Positions 42,067-52,292 of a DNA stretch of 64,000 nucleotides are shown here, piece after piece. The stretch comes from Actinomycetota bacterium (GTDB lineage: Bacteria > Actinomycetota > Acidimicrobiia > Acidimicrobiales > AC-14). The notes beneath the pieces were generated by a model. The model ran no database searches and had not been told where the DNA came from. It saw only the letters and a list, made by a program, of their open reading frames with translations. Every line of letters starts with the position of its first letter. Within the stretch, counting starts at the first letter, position 1. The stretch is taken from positions 82,798 through 146,797 of the forward strand of contig VAWU01000019.1 of the NCBI GenBank assembly GCA_005888325.1, read 5' to 3'. The position numbers were made by a program, and so were the translations under genes.

Positions 42067-43115
42067 ATCCCCGCGACGACATCGCGCTCATGGAGGGCTA
42101 CCACTCGCCACAGCTCGACGTGAAGGTGCGGCTCAACACCAACGAGTCGCCGTACCCGCCGCCGCCCGCGTGGCTCGACGCGTTCGTCGACGAGCTCCGC
42201 GGGCTCGACTTCAACCGATACCCCGACCGCGACGCGCTCGACCTGCGCGCCGCGATCGGGGAGCTGCACGGGTTCGGCCCCGAGCACGTCTTCGTGGCCA
42301 ACGGATCCAACGAGGTGCTGCAGTCGCTCTGCCTGGCGTATGGCGGTGCGGGGCGGTCGGTCGCGGTGTTCGAGCCCACCTACGCGCTGCACTCGCACAT
42401 CGCGCGGGTCACGGGCACACGTGTGGTGGTGGGCGAGCGCGACGACGGCTTCGCGCTCGTCCTCGACGAGGCCGAGCGCGTGCTGCGCGAGACGTCGCCC
42501 GCGATCGTGTTCCTCTGCTCGCCGAACAACCCCACCGGCATGATCGAGCCCGACGAGGTGGTCGACGGCGTGCTCGCCGCCGCGCCGGGCCTGGTGGTGA
42601 TCGACGAGGCCTACGGCCAGTTCGCCCCGCGCTCACACGTGGGGGCGGTCTCCGACACCGCGCCGCTGGTTGTCACCCGCACCTTCTCGAAGACGTGGTC
42701 GCTGGCCGCGCTGCGTCTCGGCTACTGCATCGCGCCGGTCGAGGTCGTGCGCACGCTCGAGCAGGTGGCGCTGCCGTACCACCTCGACGCGGCGAAGCAG
42801 GTGGCCGGCCGTCTGGCTCTGCGCCACGTGCCCGAGATGGAGGCGCGCGTTGCCGCGCTCGTCGAGGAGCGGGGCCGGCTGACGGCCGGCCTCACCGAGC
42901 TGCCGGTCGACGTGTGGCCGTCGGGCGCCAACTTCCTGCTGTTCCGCCCACGCGCGGTCGACGGGCAGGTTGCCTGGCAGGGACTGGTCGACCGGTCCGT
43001 GCTGGTGCGCAACTGCGCATCGTGGCCCGGGCTCGCGGGATGCCTGCGCGTCACCATCGGCACGCCCGATGAGAACGACGCGTTCCTGAAAGCGCTCGAC
43101 GAGGTGTTGTCGTGA
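42063..43115 (+). CDS. hisC: Histidinol-phosphate aminotransferase
   Basis: PLP enzyme converting imidazole-acetol phosphate to histidinol phosphate. 350 residues: VRLNTNESPYPPPPAW, FNRYPD, VANGSNEVLQSL, CSPNNPTGMIEPDEV, VIDEAYGQF and the PLP-lysine segment TRTFSKTWSLAALRLGY. GTG 42063 overlaps the hisD stop and its own stop overlaps hisB, both as GTGA, so expression is tightly coupled. Confidence 0.96.
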   Translation: MNPRDDIALMEGYHSPQLDVKVRLNTNESPYPPPPAWLDAFVDELRGLDFNRYPDRDALDLRAAIGELHGFGPEHVFVANGSNEVLQSLCLAYGGAGRSVAVFEPTYALHSHIARVTGTRVVVGERDDGFALVLDEAERVLRETSPAIVFLCSPNNPTGMIEPDEVVDGVLAAAPGLVVIDEAYGQFAPRSHVGAVSDTAPLVVTRTFSKTWSLAALRLGYCIAPVEVVRTLEQVALPYHLDAAKQVAGRLALRHVPEMEARVAALVEERGRLTAGLTELPVDVWPSGANFLLFRPRAVDGQVAWQGLVDRSVLVRNCASWPGLAGCLRVTIGTPDENDAFLKALDEVLS

Positions 43116-43705
43116 GCGCCCGTCGTCGCGCCACGGTGTCGCGGAACACCAAGGAGACGTCGATCGACGTCGACCTCGACCTCGACGGGTCGGGCGTGGT
43201 GGCCGTCACCACCGGCCTCCCGTTCTTCGACCACATGGTCGGCCAGCTGGGCAAGCACGGCGGCTTCGACCTCACGGTCAAGGCGGAGGGCGACCTCGAC
43301 GTCGACGCCCACCACACCGTGGAGGATGTCGGCATCGCGCTGGGCCACGTGCTGGGTCAGGCTCTGGGCGACAAGACGGGCATCCGCCGCTTCGCCTCGA
43401 TGTCGCTGCCGCTCGACGAGGCGCTGGTCGACGTCGCCCTCGACCTGTCGGGACGTCCCTTCCTGCACTACGAGGTCGAGCCCGGCCGCGAGCCGCTGGG
43501 CAAGCCGCCGTTCGACCCGCAGCTGGCGGAGGAGTTCTGGCGGGCGTTCGCCACATCGGCCGCGATCACGCTGCACCTGCGCCTGCGCAGCGGCAAGAAC
43601 CCCCACCACATCCTCGAGGCTTCGTTCAAGGGAGTGGCCCGTTGCCTGCGCGACGCCGTGCGCATCGAAGGCGGGGGGGTGCCCTCCACCAAGGGCACGC
43701 TGTGA
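43112..43705 (+). CDS. hisB: Imidazoleglycerol-phosphate dehydratase
   Basis: Monofunctional dehydratase (no HisN phosphatase domain), 197 residues. RRATVSRNTKETSIDVDLDLDG, GLPFFDHMVGQLGKHGGFDL, DVDAHHTVEDVGIALG and RSGKNPHHILEASFKGVARCLRDAV contain the Mn-binding His/Glu repeats. Start and stop overlap neighbours as GTGA. Confidence 0.97.
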   Translation: MSARRRATVSRNTKETSIDVDLDLDGSGVVAVTTGLPFFDHMVGQLGKHGGFDLTVKAEGDLDVDAHHTVEDVGIALGHVLGQALGDKTGIRRFASMSLPLDEALVDVALDLSGRPFLHYEVEPGREPLGKPPFDPQLAEEFWRAFATSAAITLHLRLRSGKNPHHILEASFKGVARCLRDAVRIEGGGVPSTKGTL

Positions 43706-44316
43706 TCGCGGTCCTCGACTACGGGATCGGCAACCTGCGCTCGGCCCAGAAGGCGCTGGAGCGGGTGGGCGCCGACGCGGTCCTCACCGACGACCCCGCC
43801 ACGATCGGAGCGGCCGACGGGGTCGTGCTGCCGGGCGTCGGCGCGTTCGGGCGCTGCATGGAGGCGCTTCACGCCACCGGGCTCGACGAGCTGGCGTGGC
43901 GCGCCGTCGACTCGGGCCGCCCCTTCCTCGGCGTGTGCATCGGCATGCAGTTGCTGTACGCCGCGTCCGACGAGGACCCCGGAGTTGCCGGCCTCGGTGT
44001 GCTCGAGGGGTCGGTTCGACTGCTTCCCGACACCGTGAAGCGGCCCCAGATGCAGTGGAACGTGCTCGAGCACGACGGCGCGGCGCGGATGCTCGCGGAG
44101 CTCGATGACCCGATGTGGATGTACTTCGTCCACTCCTACGCGCCGGAGATCGGCGCGGACGTGGTGGCCACGTGCGACTACGGCGGTCCGGTCGTCGCCG
44201 CGGTCGAGCGGGACAACGTGTGGGCGACGCAGTTCCACCCCGAGAAGTCGGGGTCGGCCGGGCTGCACCTGCTGCGCAACTTCGTGGCTGTGTGCGAACG
44301 CGCCCGCCGCTTCTGA
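43702..44316 (+). CDS. hisH: Imidazole glycerol phosphate synthase, glutaminase subunit
   Basis: Class I glutamine amidotransferase delivering ammonia to HisF. 204 residues: [28 protein letters not shown], nucleophile C79 in GVCIGMQLL, and H179/E181 in QFHPEKSG. The triad is complete. Stop and hisA start share a base as TGATG. Confidence 0.96.
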   Translation: MIAVLDYGIGNLRSAQKALERVGADAVLTDDPATIGAADGVVLPGVGAFGRCMEALHATGLDELAWRAVDSGRPFLGVCIGMQLLYAASDEDPGVAGLGVLEGSVRLLPDTVKRPQMQWNVLEHDGAARMLAELDDPMWMYFVHSYAPEIGADVVATCDYGGPVVAAVERDNVWATQFHPEKSGSAGLHLLRNFVAVCERARRF

Positions 44317-45043
44317 TGGACCTCTACCCGGCCATCGACCTGCGCGGCGGACGCGTGGTGAACCTGGTCCAGGGCGACTTCGGGCGCGAGACCGCCTATC
44401 GCGACGACCCGGTCGCGGTCGCCAAGGACTACGAGGCCGCGGGCGCCCCGTGGATCCACGTGGTCGACCTCGACGCGGCGCGGGGCACGGGCCACAACCG
44501 CGAGTTGGTCGCTTCGATCGCGGCCTCCGTGCAGACGCCGGTCCAGTGTGGCGGCGGGGTGCGCGACGATGCCGCCGCGGAGGCGCTCCTCGACGCGGGT
44601 GTGCGCCGGGTCGTGATCGGCACCGCGGCGGTCGAGGACCCCGACCTCGTCGGGCGACTGGGCGCGCGTCACCCCGGCCGCGTGGCCGTCGGCCTCGACC
44701 ACCGCGACGGCGAGGTGCGCGTGCGCGGCTGGGTCGAGGGCTCGGGGGCGCGGCTCCTCGACCTCGTGACTGCACTCGCGGCGACCGGCGCGGCCGCGGT
44801 GGTCGTCACCGACATCGGGCGCGACGGCATGCTCGCGGGCACCGACGTCGACGGGTTGCGCGCGGTCGTGCGCACCACCCACCTGCCCGTGATCGCGTCG
44901 GGCGGTGTGGGCTCGCTCGACGACCTGCGCGCCCTCGGCGGCACGGGCGTCTCGGGTGTCATCGTGGGTCGGGCCCTCTACGAGGGCGCGTTCACCGTGC
45001 AGGAGGCCGTCGCCGCGCTGCGCTCGGTCGATGGCAGGTCGGT

Positions 45044-45047
<4 letters not shown>
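44316..45047 (+). CDS. hisA: ProFAR isomerase
   Basis: Amadori isomerase of histidine synthesis, TIM barrel, 243 residues. [22 protein letters not shown] holds the first catalytic Asp, [13 protein letters not shown] the second; CGGGVRD and [14 protein letters not shown] bind the phosphates. Many actinobacteria lack trpF and use a bifunctional HisA/TrpF (PriA); here a separate trpF exists at 55906-56568, so single-substrate HisA activity is plausible. Confidence 0.93.
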
Positions 45048-45805
<758 letters not shown>

Positions 45806-45818
45806 CGTCCTGAGGTCG

Positions 45819-45839
45819 CTTCTTGTCTACGACAAGAAG
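45819..45839. terminator. Perfect hairpin between hisF and the convergent hydrolase
   Basis: CTTCTTGTC, loop TAC, GACAAGAAG: a perfect 9-bp stem. The hydrolase stop codon (TAG on the minus strand, 45827-45829) spans the loop. Resembles the inverted repeat at 15746-15794. Confidence 0.65.
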
Positions 45840-46447
45840 TGGTTGATGAACTCGACCGCGAGCTCCACCACGCGGTCGGTGCGGCCCACCAGGAAGTGGT
45901 CCGCGCCCGGCACGACCTGGATTCGGGTGTTCGTCCACGACGCGACCACCTCGGCCGCGGACTCGGGCGAGCGGAACTGGTCGCGCTCCGGCACCAGGAG
46001 CAGTGTCGGGCGGGGGTCGGTCGCGGCCGCCACGTGCTCGGCGTGGCGCAACGGCGGCGCGACCGCGAACCAGCCGGCGTGGCGCGCGTCGTAGACCGCG
46101 AGCGACGTGTCGGCGCCGAACGACCAACCCCCGAGCACCAGCGGTAGATCAAGTCCGAGCCCCTCCAGGGCGTCCAGCCCGGCGACCACGTCGAGGCGCT
46201 CGGCCCGGCCGTTGTCGTGCGTGCCCTCCGACGCGCCGACGCCACGGAAGTTGAAGCGCAGGGCAGCCACACCGGCCGCCGGTAGGCCCGCGAACAGCGC
46301 GCCGATCACGATCGAGCGCATGTTCCCGCCGTGGAGGGGGTGTGGATGGGCGAGCACGACCGCGGCGTGCGCGCCGTCGGGGACCTGCAGCTCACCCTCC
46401 AGCGTGAGCCCGTCGGCGGTCTGCAGCTGGACGGTTTCGATGGCCAT
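45827..46447 (-). CDS. Alpha/beta hydrolase (dienelactone-hydrolase-like)
   Basis: 206 residues. [42 protein letters not shown], nucleophile elbow [10 protein letters not shown], acid strand [11 protein letters not shown], and [10 protein letters not shown] with the catalytic His. All triad residues are seen. Members of this subgroup act on small esters; the substrate is unknown. ATG 46447 shares a symmetric promoter with the GroES-like gene. Confidence 0.85.
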   Translation of the reverse strand: MAIETVQLQTADGLTLEGELQVPDGAHAAVVLAHPHPLHGGNMRSIVIGALFAGLPAAGVAALRFNFRGVGASEGTHDNGRAERLDVVAGLDALEGLGLDLPLVLGGWSFGADTSLAVYDARHAGWFAVAPPLRHAEHVAAATDPRPTLLLVPERDQFRSPESAAEVVASWTNTRIQVVPGADHFLVGRTDRVVELAVEFINHFLS

Positions 46448-46456
46448 CAGCTGCGA

Positions 46457-46466
46457 ACGGTACCGT
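46457..46466. promoter_or_regulatory. Palindromic bidirectional -10 element (hydrolase / GroES-like gene)
   Basis: ACGGTACCGT is a perfect 10-bp palindrome presenting TACCGT on both strands: 7 nt before ATG 46474 on the plus strand, 9 nt before ATG 46447 on the minus strand. Confidence 0.6.
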
Positions 46467-46473
46467 CGAGGTC

Positions 46474-46800
46474 ATGAGCGAGGCGGCCGAGAAGCAGCCC
46501 ATCAAGATGGTCAACGACCGGATCCTCGTGCAGATCCCGTCGGCCGAAGGCGAGCGGAAGTCGCGCGGTGGCATCTTGATCCCGGCCACCGCCCAGGTGT
46601 CGAAGCGCCTCGCGTGGGCCGAGGTCGTCGCCGTGGGGCCCCACGTGCGGAACCTCGAGCCGGGCGACTCGGTGCTGTTCAACCCCGAGGACCGCTACGA
46701 GGTCGAGGTCCGCGGCGAGGAGTACCTGATCCTGCGCGAGCGCGACATCCATGCCGTCGCCTCCGAACGCATGGACGGCGGCACCGGGCTCTATCTCTGA
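46474..46800 (+). CDS. Stand-alone GroES-like co-chaperonin
   Basis: 108 residues with the GroES beta-barrel pattern: [32 protein letters not shown] (mobile loop), [21 protein letters not shown], and [16 protein letters not shown]. No groEL lies next to it. The tail [11 protein letters not shown] is unusual for GroES. It may be a second co-chaperonin or a divergent paralogue; hisI follows on the same strand with its own leaderless promoter. Confidence 0.85.
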   Translation: MSEAAEKQPIKMVNDRILVQIPSAEGERKSRGGILIPATAQVSKRLAWAEVVAVGPHVRNLEPGDSVLFNPEDRYEVEVRGEEYLILRERDIHAVASERMDGGTGLYL

Positions 46801-46843
46801 CGGCGACGGCGACAATCCCGCCGGGCAACGCCTCGGCCGCCAC

Positions 46844-46849
46844 TACCAT
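46844..46849 (+). promoter_or_regulatory. -10 box of hisI (leaderless)
   Basis: TACCAT, 7 nt before GTG 46857. Confidence 0.5.
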
Positions 46850-46856
46850 CGCCATC

Positions 46857-47231
46857 GTGCTCGAGGAAGACATCGCCGAGGTCGCGTTCAACGCCGACGG
46901 CCTCGTCCCCGCCATCGTGCAGGAGGACGGCACCGGCAAGGTGCTCATGATGGCCTGGATGAACGAGGCCACGCTGCGCGCCACGCTCGAGACGGGGCGC
47001 ATGACGTACTGGAGCCGGTCGCGCCAGGAGCGCTGGGTGAAGGGCGACACGTCCGGTGATCGTCAGTGGCTGCGGCGGGCCTACTACGACTGCGACGGCG
47101 ACGCGCTGCTCTTCGTCGTCGAGCAGGACGGCCGCGGTGCGTGCCACACCGGTGAGCGCACCTGCTTCTTCCGTGCTTTCGAGCTGCCGGCCCTCGCGAC
47201 ACCGGCCTCCGAGACGCGTGACGACCACTAG
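46857..47231 (+). CDS. hisI: Phosphoribosyl-AMP cyclohydrolase
   Basis: Zn/Mg enzyme of histidine synthesis, third step; 124 residues, no fused His[56 protein letters not shown], and the metal-binding [29 protein letters not shown]. It is separated from hisDCBHAF by two genes and overlaps trpE by 14 bp, linking histidine and tryptophan synthesis in one transcript. Confidence 0.95.
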   Translation: MLEEDIAEVAFNADGLVPAIVQEDGTGKVLMMAWMNEATLRATLETGRMTYWSRSRQERWVKGDTSGDRQWLRRAYYDCDGDALLFVVEQDGRGACHTGERTCFFRAFELPALATPASETRDDH

Positions 47232-48756
47232 TCCGTCGCGCGACGACTTCCGGGTCCTAGCGCGCAAGTACACGGTCGTGCCCGTGTGGCGTGAGGTGCT
47301 GGCCGACCTCGTCACACCCGTTGCCGCGTTCCTGCGCCTCGTGGGCGACGGGCCCGGCTTCCTCTTCGAATCGGTCGAGCACGGCGAGCGGTGGTCGCGG
47401 TTCTCGTTCGTGGGCCGCAACCCGTCGGCCACGATGGTCGCGCGGGGCGGTCGTCTCTCCGTCGAGGGCACCTTGCCGGAGCGCGTTCCGCGCGATCGCG
47501 GCGTGCTGCGGGCGGTCGAGGAGCTCCTCCGCCTGTACCGCTCGCCGTCACTGCCCGATCTGCCGCCGCTGCACGGCGGCGTGGTGGGTTACATCGGCTA
47601 CGACGTCGTGCGCGAGGTCGAGCACCTGCCCCACGTCCCGCCCGACGACCTCGGCTTCCCCGACGCGGTGCTCTCGGTGATCGGCCAGCTCGCGGCGTTC
47701 GACCACTGGCGCCAGCGGGTCACGCTCATCGAGAACGTGATGGTGCCCGACGGCGGCGATGGGCGACCGGCCGCGGACGACGCCGCGCTCGACCGGGCAT
47801 ACGACGACGCGGCCCGCCGGCTCGACGCACTGGCCGCCGACGGCGCCCGCCCACTCGCGGAGCCCGTGGTCGAGCCGCCCCGCGTCGACGATCCGCTGCC
47901 GACCGTGCGGTCGGCGATGGGCTCGCGCCCCTACTGCGACGCGGTCGAGGTGGCCAAGGAGCACATCCTGGCGGGCGACATCTTCCAGGTGGTGCTGTCG
48001 CAGCGCTTCGACCTCGAAGGCGGCCTCGATGCCGAGCCGTTCGACGTGTACCGGGTGCTCCGTCAGGTCAACCCCAGCCCCTACATGTACTTCTTCCGAC
48101 ATCCCGAGGTGACGGTCGTGGGCTCGTCGCCCGAGCCGATGGTGCAGCTGCTCGAGGGCAAGGTGATCTCCCGTCCCATCGCAGGCACCCGGCGACGGGG
48201 CCGCACCGACGCAGAGGACCGACGCCTCGCGGGTGAGCTCAGCGAGCACCCGAAGGAGCTGGCGGAGCACATCATGCTCCTCGACCTGGCGCGCAACGAC
48301 GTCGGTCGGGTCGTGCGGTTCGGCACCGAACGGGTGGACGAGATGATGACGCTCGAGCGTTACAGCCACGTGATGCACCTCACCTCACAGGTGTCCGGAG
48401 AGCTGGTCGAGACCAAGGGCCCGATCGACGTCCTCCGGGCCACGCTGCCCGCGGGAACCGTTTCGGGTGCCCCCAAGGTCCGGGCGATGGAGATCATCGA
48501 CGACCTCGAGCCGACCAAGCGCGGCCCGTATGCCGGCGTGGTGGGCTACTTCGACTTCTCCGGCAACCTCGACACCGCGATCGCGATCCGCACGATGTTC
48601 GTCACCGCGGCCGGGCGGGCGTCGGTGCAGGCGGGCGCGGGCATCGTGGCCGACAGCGATCCCGAGGCAGAGGACGAGGAGTGTCGCAACAAGGCCGCCG
48701 CGCTGCTGGCGGCGGTCCCCGCGGCGCGGCGCATGGGGCGGGTGCGCGATGGATGA
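47218..48756 (+). CDS. trpE: Anthranilate synthase component I
   Basis: Makes anthranilate from chorismate with TrpG (not in this window). 512 residues: N-terminal regulatory part [19 protein letters not shown] (Trp feedback motif region), [20 protein letters not shown], and the catalytic [111 protein letters not shown] 47218 lies inside the end of hisI; no transcription-attenuation leader is apparent. Confidence 0.96.
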   Translation: MTTTSPSRDDFRVLARKYTVVPVWREVLADLVTPVAAFLRLVGDGPGFLFESVEHGERWSRFSFVGRNPSATMVARGGRLSVEGTLPERVPRDRGVLRAVEELLRLYRSPSLPDLPPLHGGVVGYIGYDVVREVEHLPHVPPDDLGFPDAVLSVIGQLAAFDHWRQRVTLIENVMVPDGGDGRPAADDAALDRAYDDAARRLDALAADGARPLAEPVVEPPRVDDPLPTVRSAMGSRPYCDAVEVAKEHILAGDIFQVVLSQRFDLEGGLDAEPFDVYRVLRQVNPSPYMYFFRHPEVTVVGSSPEPMVQLLEGKVISRPIAGTRRRGRTDAEDRRLAGELSEHPKELAEHIMLLDLARNDVGRVVRFGTERVDEMMTLERYSHVMHLTSQVSGELVETKGPIDVLRATLPAGTVSGAPKVRAMEIIDDLEPTKRGPYAGVVGYFDFSGNLDTAIAIRTMFVTAAGRASVQAGAGIVADSDPEAEDEECRNKAAALLAAVPAARRMGRVRDG

Positions 48757-49648
48757 GGCGAAGGCGGACTACCACGCGCTCCGACACGACGTGGGGGCCG
48801 TGTGGCTCCCGCGCGACTTCGTGCAGGTCGCCGGCCCTGAGGCCGAGGCGTACCTGCAGGGCCAGCTGAGCCAGGACGTGGCAGCGATCGCGCCCGCGTC
48901 CTCGGCGTGGTCGTTCCTCCTGCAACCGCAGGGCAAGGTCGACGCGCTCGTGCGTGTCGTGCGCCACGCGCCCGACCGTTTCACGCTCGACGTCGACGGC
49001 GGCTTCGGCGACGCAGTGCTCGCCCGCCTCCTCCGGTTCAAGCTGCGCACCAAGGCGGACATCGAGGCGCTCGACTGGCGCTGCCTCGCGCTGCGGGGGC
49101 CGCGCGCCCACGAGGTCGCGAGCGACGGCCTGCCCACCGACTGGCCCGGGTTGCCCGGCGTCGACCGGCTCGGCCCCGATCCGGCCGTGCCCGAGGGAGT
49201 GCGGCTCTGTGCGCGCGACGCCTACGAGGTCGTACGCATCGAGGCCGGCGTACCGGCGATGGGCCACGAGCTGACCGAGCGCACGATCCCGGCCGAGGCG
49301 GGTCAGCACGTGATCGACCGGGCCGTCAGCTTCACCAAGGGCTGCTTCACGGGCCAGGAACTGGTCGCCCGGATCGACTCGCGCGGCGGGCGCGTGCCGC
49401 GGCTGCTGCGCGGTGTGGTGACGGACACGGGCGCCATCCCGCCGGAAGGAGCCACGGTCGAGGTCGACGGCGCCGCGGCCGGCACGCTGACGAGCGTGGC
49501 CCCGTCGCCCGGCGGTGGCGCGGTCGCACTCGCGTACGTGAAGCGCGACGTCGCTCCGCCGGCCGCTGCCGCGATTCGATGGGACGGCGGCGAGCGGGAG
49601 GGCGGCGACGCCCGTGCGCGACTCGAGGGACTGCCCCTCGTATCGTGA
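48749..49648 (+). CDS. ygfZ: YgfZ/GcvT-domain folate-binding protein
   Basis: 299 residues. The diagnostic motif KGCFTGQELVAR is present; YLQGQLSQDVAAI, SSAWSFLLQPQGKVDALVRVV and FTLDVDGG match the aminomethyltransferase-like fold. YgfZ proteins use folate to support Fe-S cluster assembly or repair. ATG 48749 overlaps the trpE stop by 8 bp, so it is probably translated from the hisI-trpE transcript. Confidence 0.9.
   Translation: MDEAKADYHALRHDVGAVWLPRDFVQVAGPEAEAYLQGQLSQDVAAIAPASSAWSFLLQPQGKVDALVRVVRHAPDRFTLDVDGGFGDAVLARLLRFKLRTKADIEALDWRCLALRGPRAHEVASDGLPTDWPGLPGVDRLGPDPAVPEGVRLCARDAYEVVRIEAGVPAMGHELTERTIPAEAGQHVIDRAVSFTKGCFTGQELVARIDSRGGRVPRLLRGVVTDTGAIPPEGATVEVDGAAAGTLTSVAPSPGGGAVALAYVKRDVAPPAAAAIRWDGGEREGGDARARLEGLPLVS
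49641..49646 (+). promoter_or_regulatory. -10 box of the lipoprotein gene (leaderless)
   Basis: TATCGT, 6 nt before GTG 49653; it overlaps the ygfZ stop region. Confidence 0.45.
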
Positions 49649-49652
49649 CGGG

Positions 49653-50462
49653 GTGCGGCATCGGCTCCTCGTGTCACTGCTCGTGGTTGCGGCCGGTGTC
49701 GTCGCATGCGCCAAGACCAGGGAAGAGGCGCTGCCACGCGTGCCGCCGACGGTGCCGACCACCAGCACGACGGTGATCGACTACAGCACGGTGCCGCTCG
49801 GCGCCGTCGCGACCAAGACCACGACCACCGTGAACCAGGGCCCGGGCCGCGCCCGCCTGTCCGGGACGGTCGTGGGGCCCGACGGCCCCGTGCCCCTGGC
49901 CACGGTGCGCGTCGAGCGACTGCAGGACGACGCGGTCGTCTTCAAGGGCGACATCTTCACCGACGCCACCGGCAAGTGGCGCACCGGTCGGCTGGTGGGT
50001 GGCCGGTGGCGGGCGCGTGCGTGGCGGGCGCCCGACCTGGCCGACGTGAATCCCACGACCGTGTTCCTCGAGGCCGGCCAGGCCAAGTCGGTCCCGCTCA
50101 CGCTCGATCGCTTCGGGGCACCGGCGGTGACCGCTTCGATGGCGCCTGATCCTCCGATGCTCGGCGCGAACTCCAACCTCGTCGTCGCGGTGAGCACCGC
50201 GTCGGTCGACGCCGAGGGAATCGTGCGGAGCACGCCGATCCCGAACCTGCTGGTCCAGCTGGTCGCGCCGAACTTTCTCATCTCGAACATGAGCCCGTTG
50301 CCCACCGACGCCGACGGACGCGTGGCCTGGACCGTCCTGTGCCGGTCGCCGGGACCATCGGGCCTGTTCGTCAACCTCCAGAACGGCTCACCGCAGCCCA
50401 TTCACGTGGGGGACTGCGTCGAGCCGCCGCCCCCGCCGCAGCCCCCGGTCCCGCCCGCGTAG
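49653..50462 (+). CDS. Putative lipoprotein with carboxypeptidase-regulatory-like domain
   Basis: 269 residues. Signal VRHRLLVSLLVVAAGVVACA with lipobox VVAC (C19), then a Thr/Pro-rich linker, then a beta-sandwich-like segment: ARLSGTVVGPDGPVPLATVRVERL, FKGDIFTDATGKWRTGRLVGGRWRARAW, resembling carboxypeptidase-regulatory/Cna-B-type repeats. A second beta-rich part ends in a proline-rich tail. Probably anchored outside the membrane; the function is unknown. Confidence 0.7.
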   Translation: MRHRLLVSLLVVAAGVVACAKTREEALPRVPPTVPTTSTTVIDYSTVPLGAVATKTTTTVNQGPGRARLSGTVVGPDGPVPLATVRVERLQDDAVVFKGDIFTDATGKWRTGRLVGGRWRARAWRAPDLADVNPTTVFLEAGQAKSVPLTLDRFGAPAVTASMAPDPPMLGANSNLVVAVSTASVDAEGIVRSTPIPNLLVQLVAPNFLISNMSPLPTDADGRVAWTVLCRSPGPSGLFVNLQNGSPQPIHVGDCVEPPPPPQPPVPPA

Positions 50463-50480
50463 GGGTCGTCGCCCAGCCGG

Positions 50481-50903
50481 TCAGGCGACGATGACCGCCT
50501 GCGTCTGCGTCGACCGACTGACGAGCTTGCCGCGGTCTTCCGTCACGTCGGTCTGCACGACGATCGTCGTGCGGCCGACGTGCACGGGCGCGCTCGTGAT
50601 CCAGATCCGCCCGGCCCGGACGGCGCGGAAGAAGTTCGTCTTCGACTCGATGGTGGCCGTGCCGGCGCCGGGCGGGAGGTTCAGCGCCGCGCAGACCGCG
50701 CCCATCGAGTCGGCTGCGGCCATGAGGAAGCCTCCGTGCAACATCCCGGCCGTCGTGCAGCGCTCCGGAGACCACGCGGCGCGGGCCCGCACCTCCTCCG
50801 GTCTGGCCGAGACGATCTCGAGGCCGAGCTCCTTCGCGAACGGCATCTGGTCGTGCGCCATTGCCGTGGCGGCGGTATCGGTCGCGGCGTCGGGCTCGTC
50901 CAT
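50481..50903 (-). CDS. PaaI-type hot-dog thioesterase
   Basis: 140 residues. RARAAWSPERCTTAGMLHGGFLMAAADSMGAVCA is the PaaI signature with the substrate-gripping helix; TIESKTNFFRAVRAGRIWITSAPVHVGRTTIVVQTDVTEDRG forms the sheet. Probably hydrolyses an acyl-CoA; substrate unknown. ATG 50903 has TAGCGT 7 nt upstream. Confidence 0.85.
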   Translation of the reverse strand: MDEPDAATDTAATAMAHDQMPFAKELGLEIVSARPEEVRARAAWSPERCTTAGMLHGGFLMAAADSMGAVCAALNLPPGAGTATIESKTNFFRAVRAGRIWITSAPVHVGRTTIVVQTDVTEDRGKLVSRSTQTQAVIVA

Positions 50904-50910
50904 CGGCGCG

Positions 50911-50916
50911 ACGCTA
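50911..50916 (-). promoter_or_regulatory. -10 box of the thioesterase gene (leaderless)
   Basis: Minus-strand TAGCGT, 7 nt before ATG 50903. Confidence 0.5.
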
Positions 50917-50936
50917 GTGGTCGCTCGGTCGTTCCC

Positions 50937-52271
50937 TCAGGCACGCGCCCAGGGCTTGAGGACCACCACCATGCGGGCTCCGTGACCGTCGGCGGGCTCG
51001 GCGCGAACGGTCGCACCCATGGCGTCGACCAGCTCGCGGACGATCGAGAGACCGAGGCCCGACCCCACCTGTCGGGCGGGCGTGCGCGTCGACGTGAAGA
51101 AGCGTTCGAACACGCGGGGCAGATCGTCCGCGGGGATCCCGGGGCCGTCGTCGGCCACCCACAACACGACCGCGCCGTCGGCGCGCGCCGCGCCCACGGT
51201 GATCGCGGCCGATGCGAACTTCAGCGCGTTCTCGACCAGGTTGGCGACGACCTGTGCCAGCCGGTCGGGATCGGCGGTGGCCAGCAGGGCGCCGTGGCCG
51301 TTCGTCACCACGTCGAGCTGCACGTGCGCGTCGTCGGCCGCGGGGCGGAAGCCCTCGGCCGTCTCGGTCACCACCTCGGCCACATCGGTGGCACGCACGT
51401 CGAGCGAGAAGCGCCGCGCATCGAGCTTGGCCAGCTCGAGCAGGTCGCGCACCAGGCGCTCGAGGCGACGCGACTCGGCGGTGATCACGGCCGCAGCCTG
51501 CGCGTTGTCGGGCGCCTTGCCCTCGGCGATGGCCTCGGCGAAGCCCCGGATCGAGGTGAGCGGGGTGCGGAGGTCGTGCGACACCGCGAGCAGAAACTGC
51601 CGCTCGAGCCCACGCGAGCGCTCGAGGGTCTCGGCCATCGAGTTGATCGACCGTGTCAGCGTCGCCAGCTCGTCGTCGCCGCGAGGCTCCGGAAGGCGCG
51701 CGGACAGATCGCCCGCCGCGATCCGGCGGGTGGCCCGCTGCGCATCGCGGAGTGGGCGGGTGAGACGAGAGCCCAACACCGAGGCAACCGCGACGGCTGC
51801 GCCCAGGGTCACGATGGCGGCCAGCGCGAACCACCGCCCGCCCGAGCGGAGCCCGGTGTCGGGCTTACGCGTGAGGACCACGACGCGCGCCCCCGGACGG
51901 GTGGAGGGGACGCGTGCCGCGGCGAAGACGAGGTTGCCGTGCGCGCCCGAGACCACACGACCGGCGAGCAGCGCCTCCAGGTCCAGGTCGCTGTCGGTGA
52001 CACCCGCGGGCAGCGCGGTGGCGCGGTTGCCCAGGGCTCCGAACGTGACGACCTCGGCTCCCTGGAGACGGAGCGCGCGCCGGAGGAGCTGGGTGACCGC
52101 GGGACGGCGCGTCCCCTGCAGGCTGGTCGCGACGTCGACCACCCGCTGCTCGAGGTCACGGCGGGTCTCCCGGCGCGCCCCGAGCTGGGTCAGCACGAGC
52201 GTTCCCACGCCCGCCAGCAGCAGCGCACCCGCGATCATCCCGACGATGGCGACGGTGAGTCGCCGGGTCAT
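50937..52271 (-). CDS. Sensor histidine kinase
   Basis: 444-residue membrane kinase: helix 1 at 7-30, an extracytoplasmic sensor of about 110 residues, helix 2 near 148-168, HAMP (SRLTRPLRDAQRATRRIAAGDLSARLPEP), HisKA with H232 in AVSHDLRTPLTSIRGF, and the ATPase boxes NLVENALKFA, DDGPGIP and GSGLGLSIVRELV. Signal unknown. It lies 21 nt after its response regulator on the same strand. Confidence 0.93.
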   Translation of the reverse strand: MTRRLTVAIVGMIAGALLLAGVGTLVLTQLGARRETRRDLEQRVVDVATSLQGTRRPAVTQLLRRALRLQGAEVVTFGALGNRATALPAGVTDSDLDLEALLAGRVVSGAHGNLVFAAARVPSTRPGARVVVLTRKPDTGLRSGGRWFALAAIVTLGAAVAVASVLGSRLTRPLRDAQRATRRIAAGDLSARLPEPRGDDELATLTRSINSMAETLERSRGLERQFLLAVSHDLRTPLTSIRGFAEAIAEGKAPDNAQAAAVITAESRRLERLVRDLLELAKLDARRFSLDVRATDVAEVVTETAEGFRPAADDAHVQLDVVTNGHGALLATADPDRLAQVVANLVENALKFASAAITVGAARADGAVVLWVADDGPGIPADDLPRVFERFFTSTRTPARQVGSGLGLSIVRELVDAMGATVRAEPADGHGARMVVVLKPWARA

Positions 52272-52292
52272 GTTGGCTCGATGCAGGCGCGC

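Noticed and set aside
47170-47240. A trp attenuation leader before trpE
   Set aside because: trpE starts inside hisI; I see no Trp-rich leader peptide or competing hairpins.
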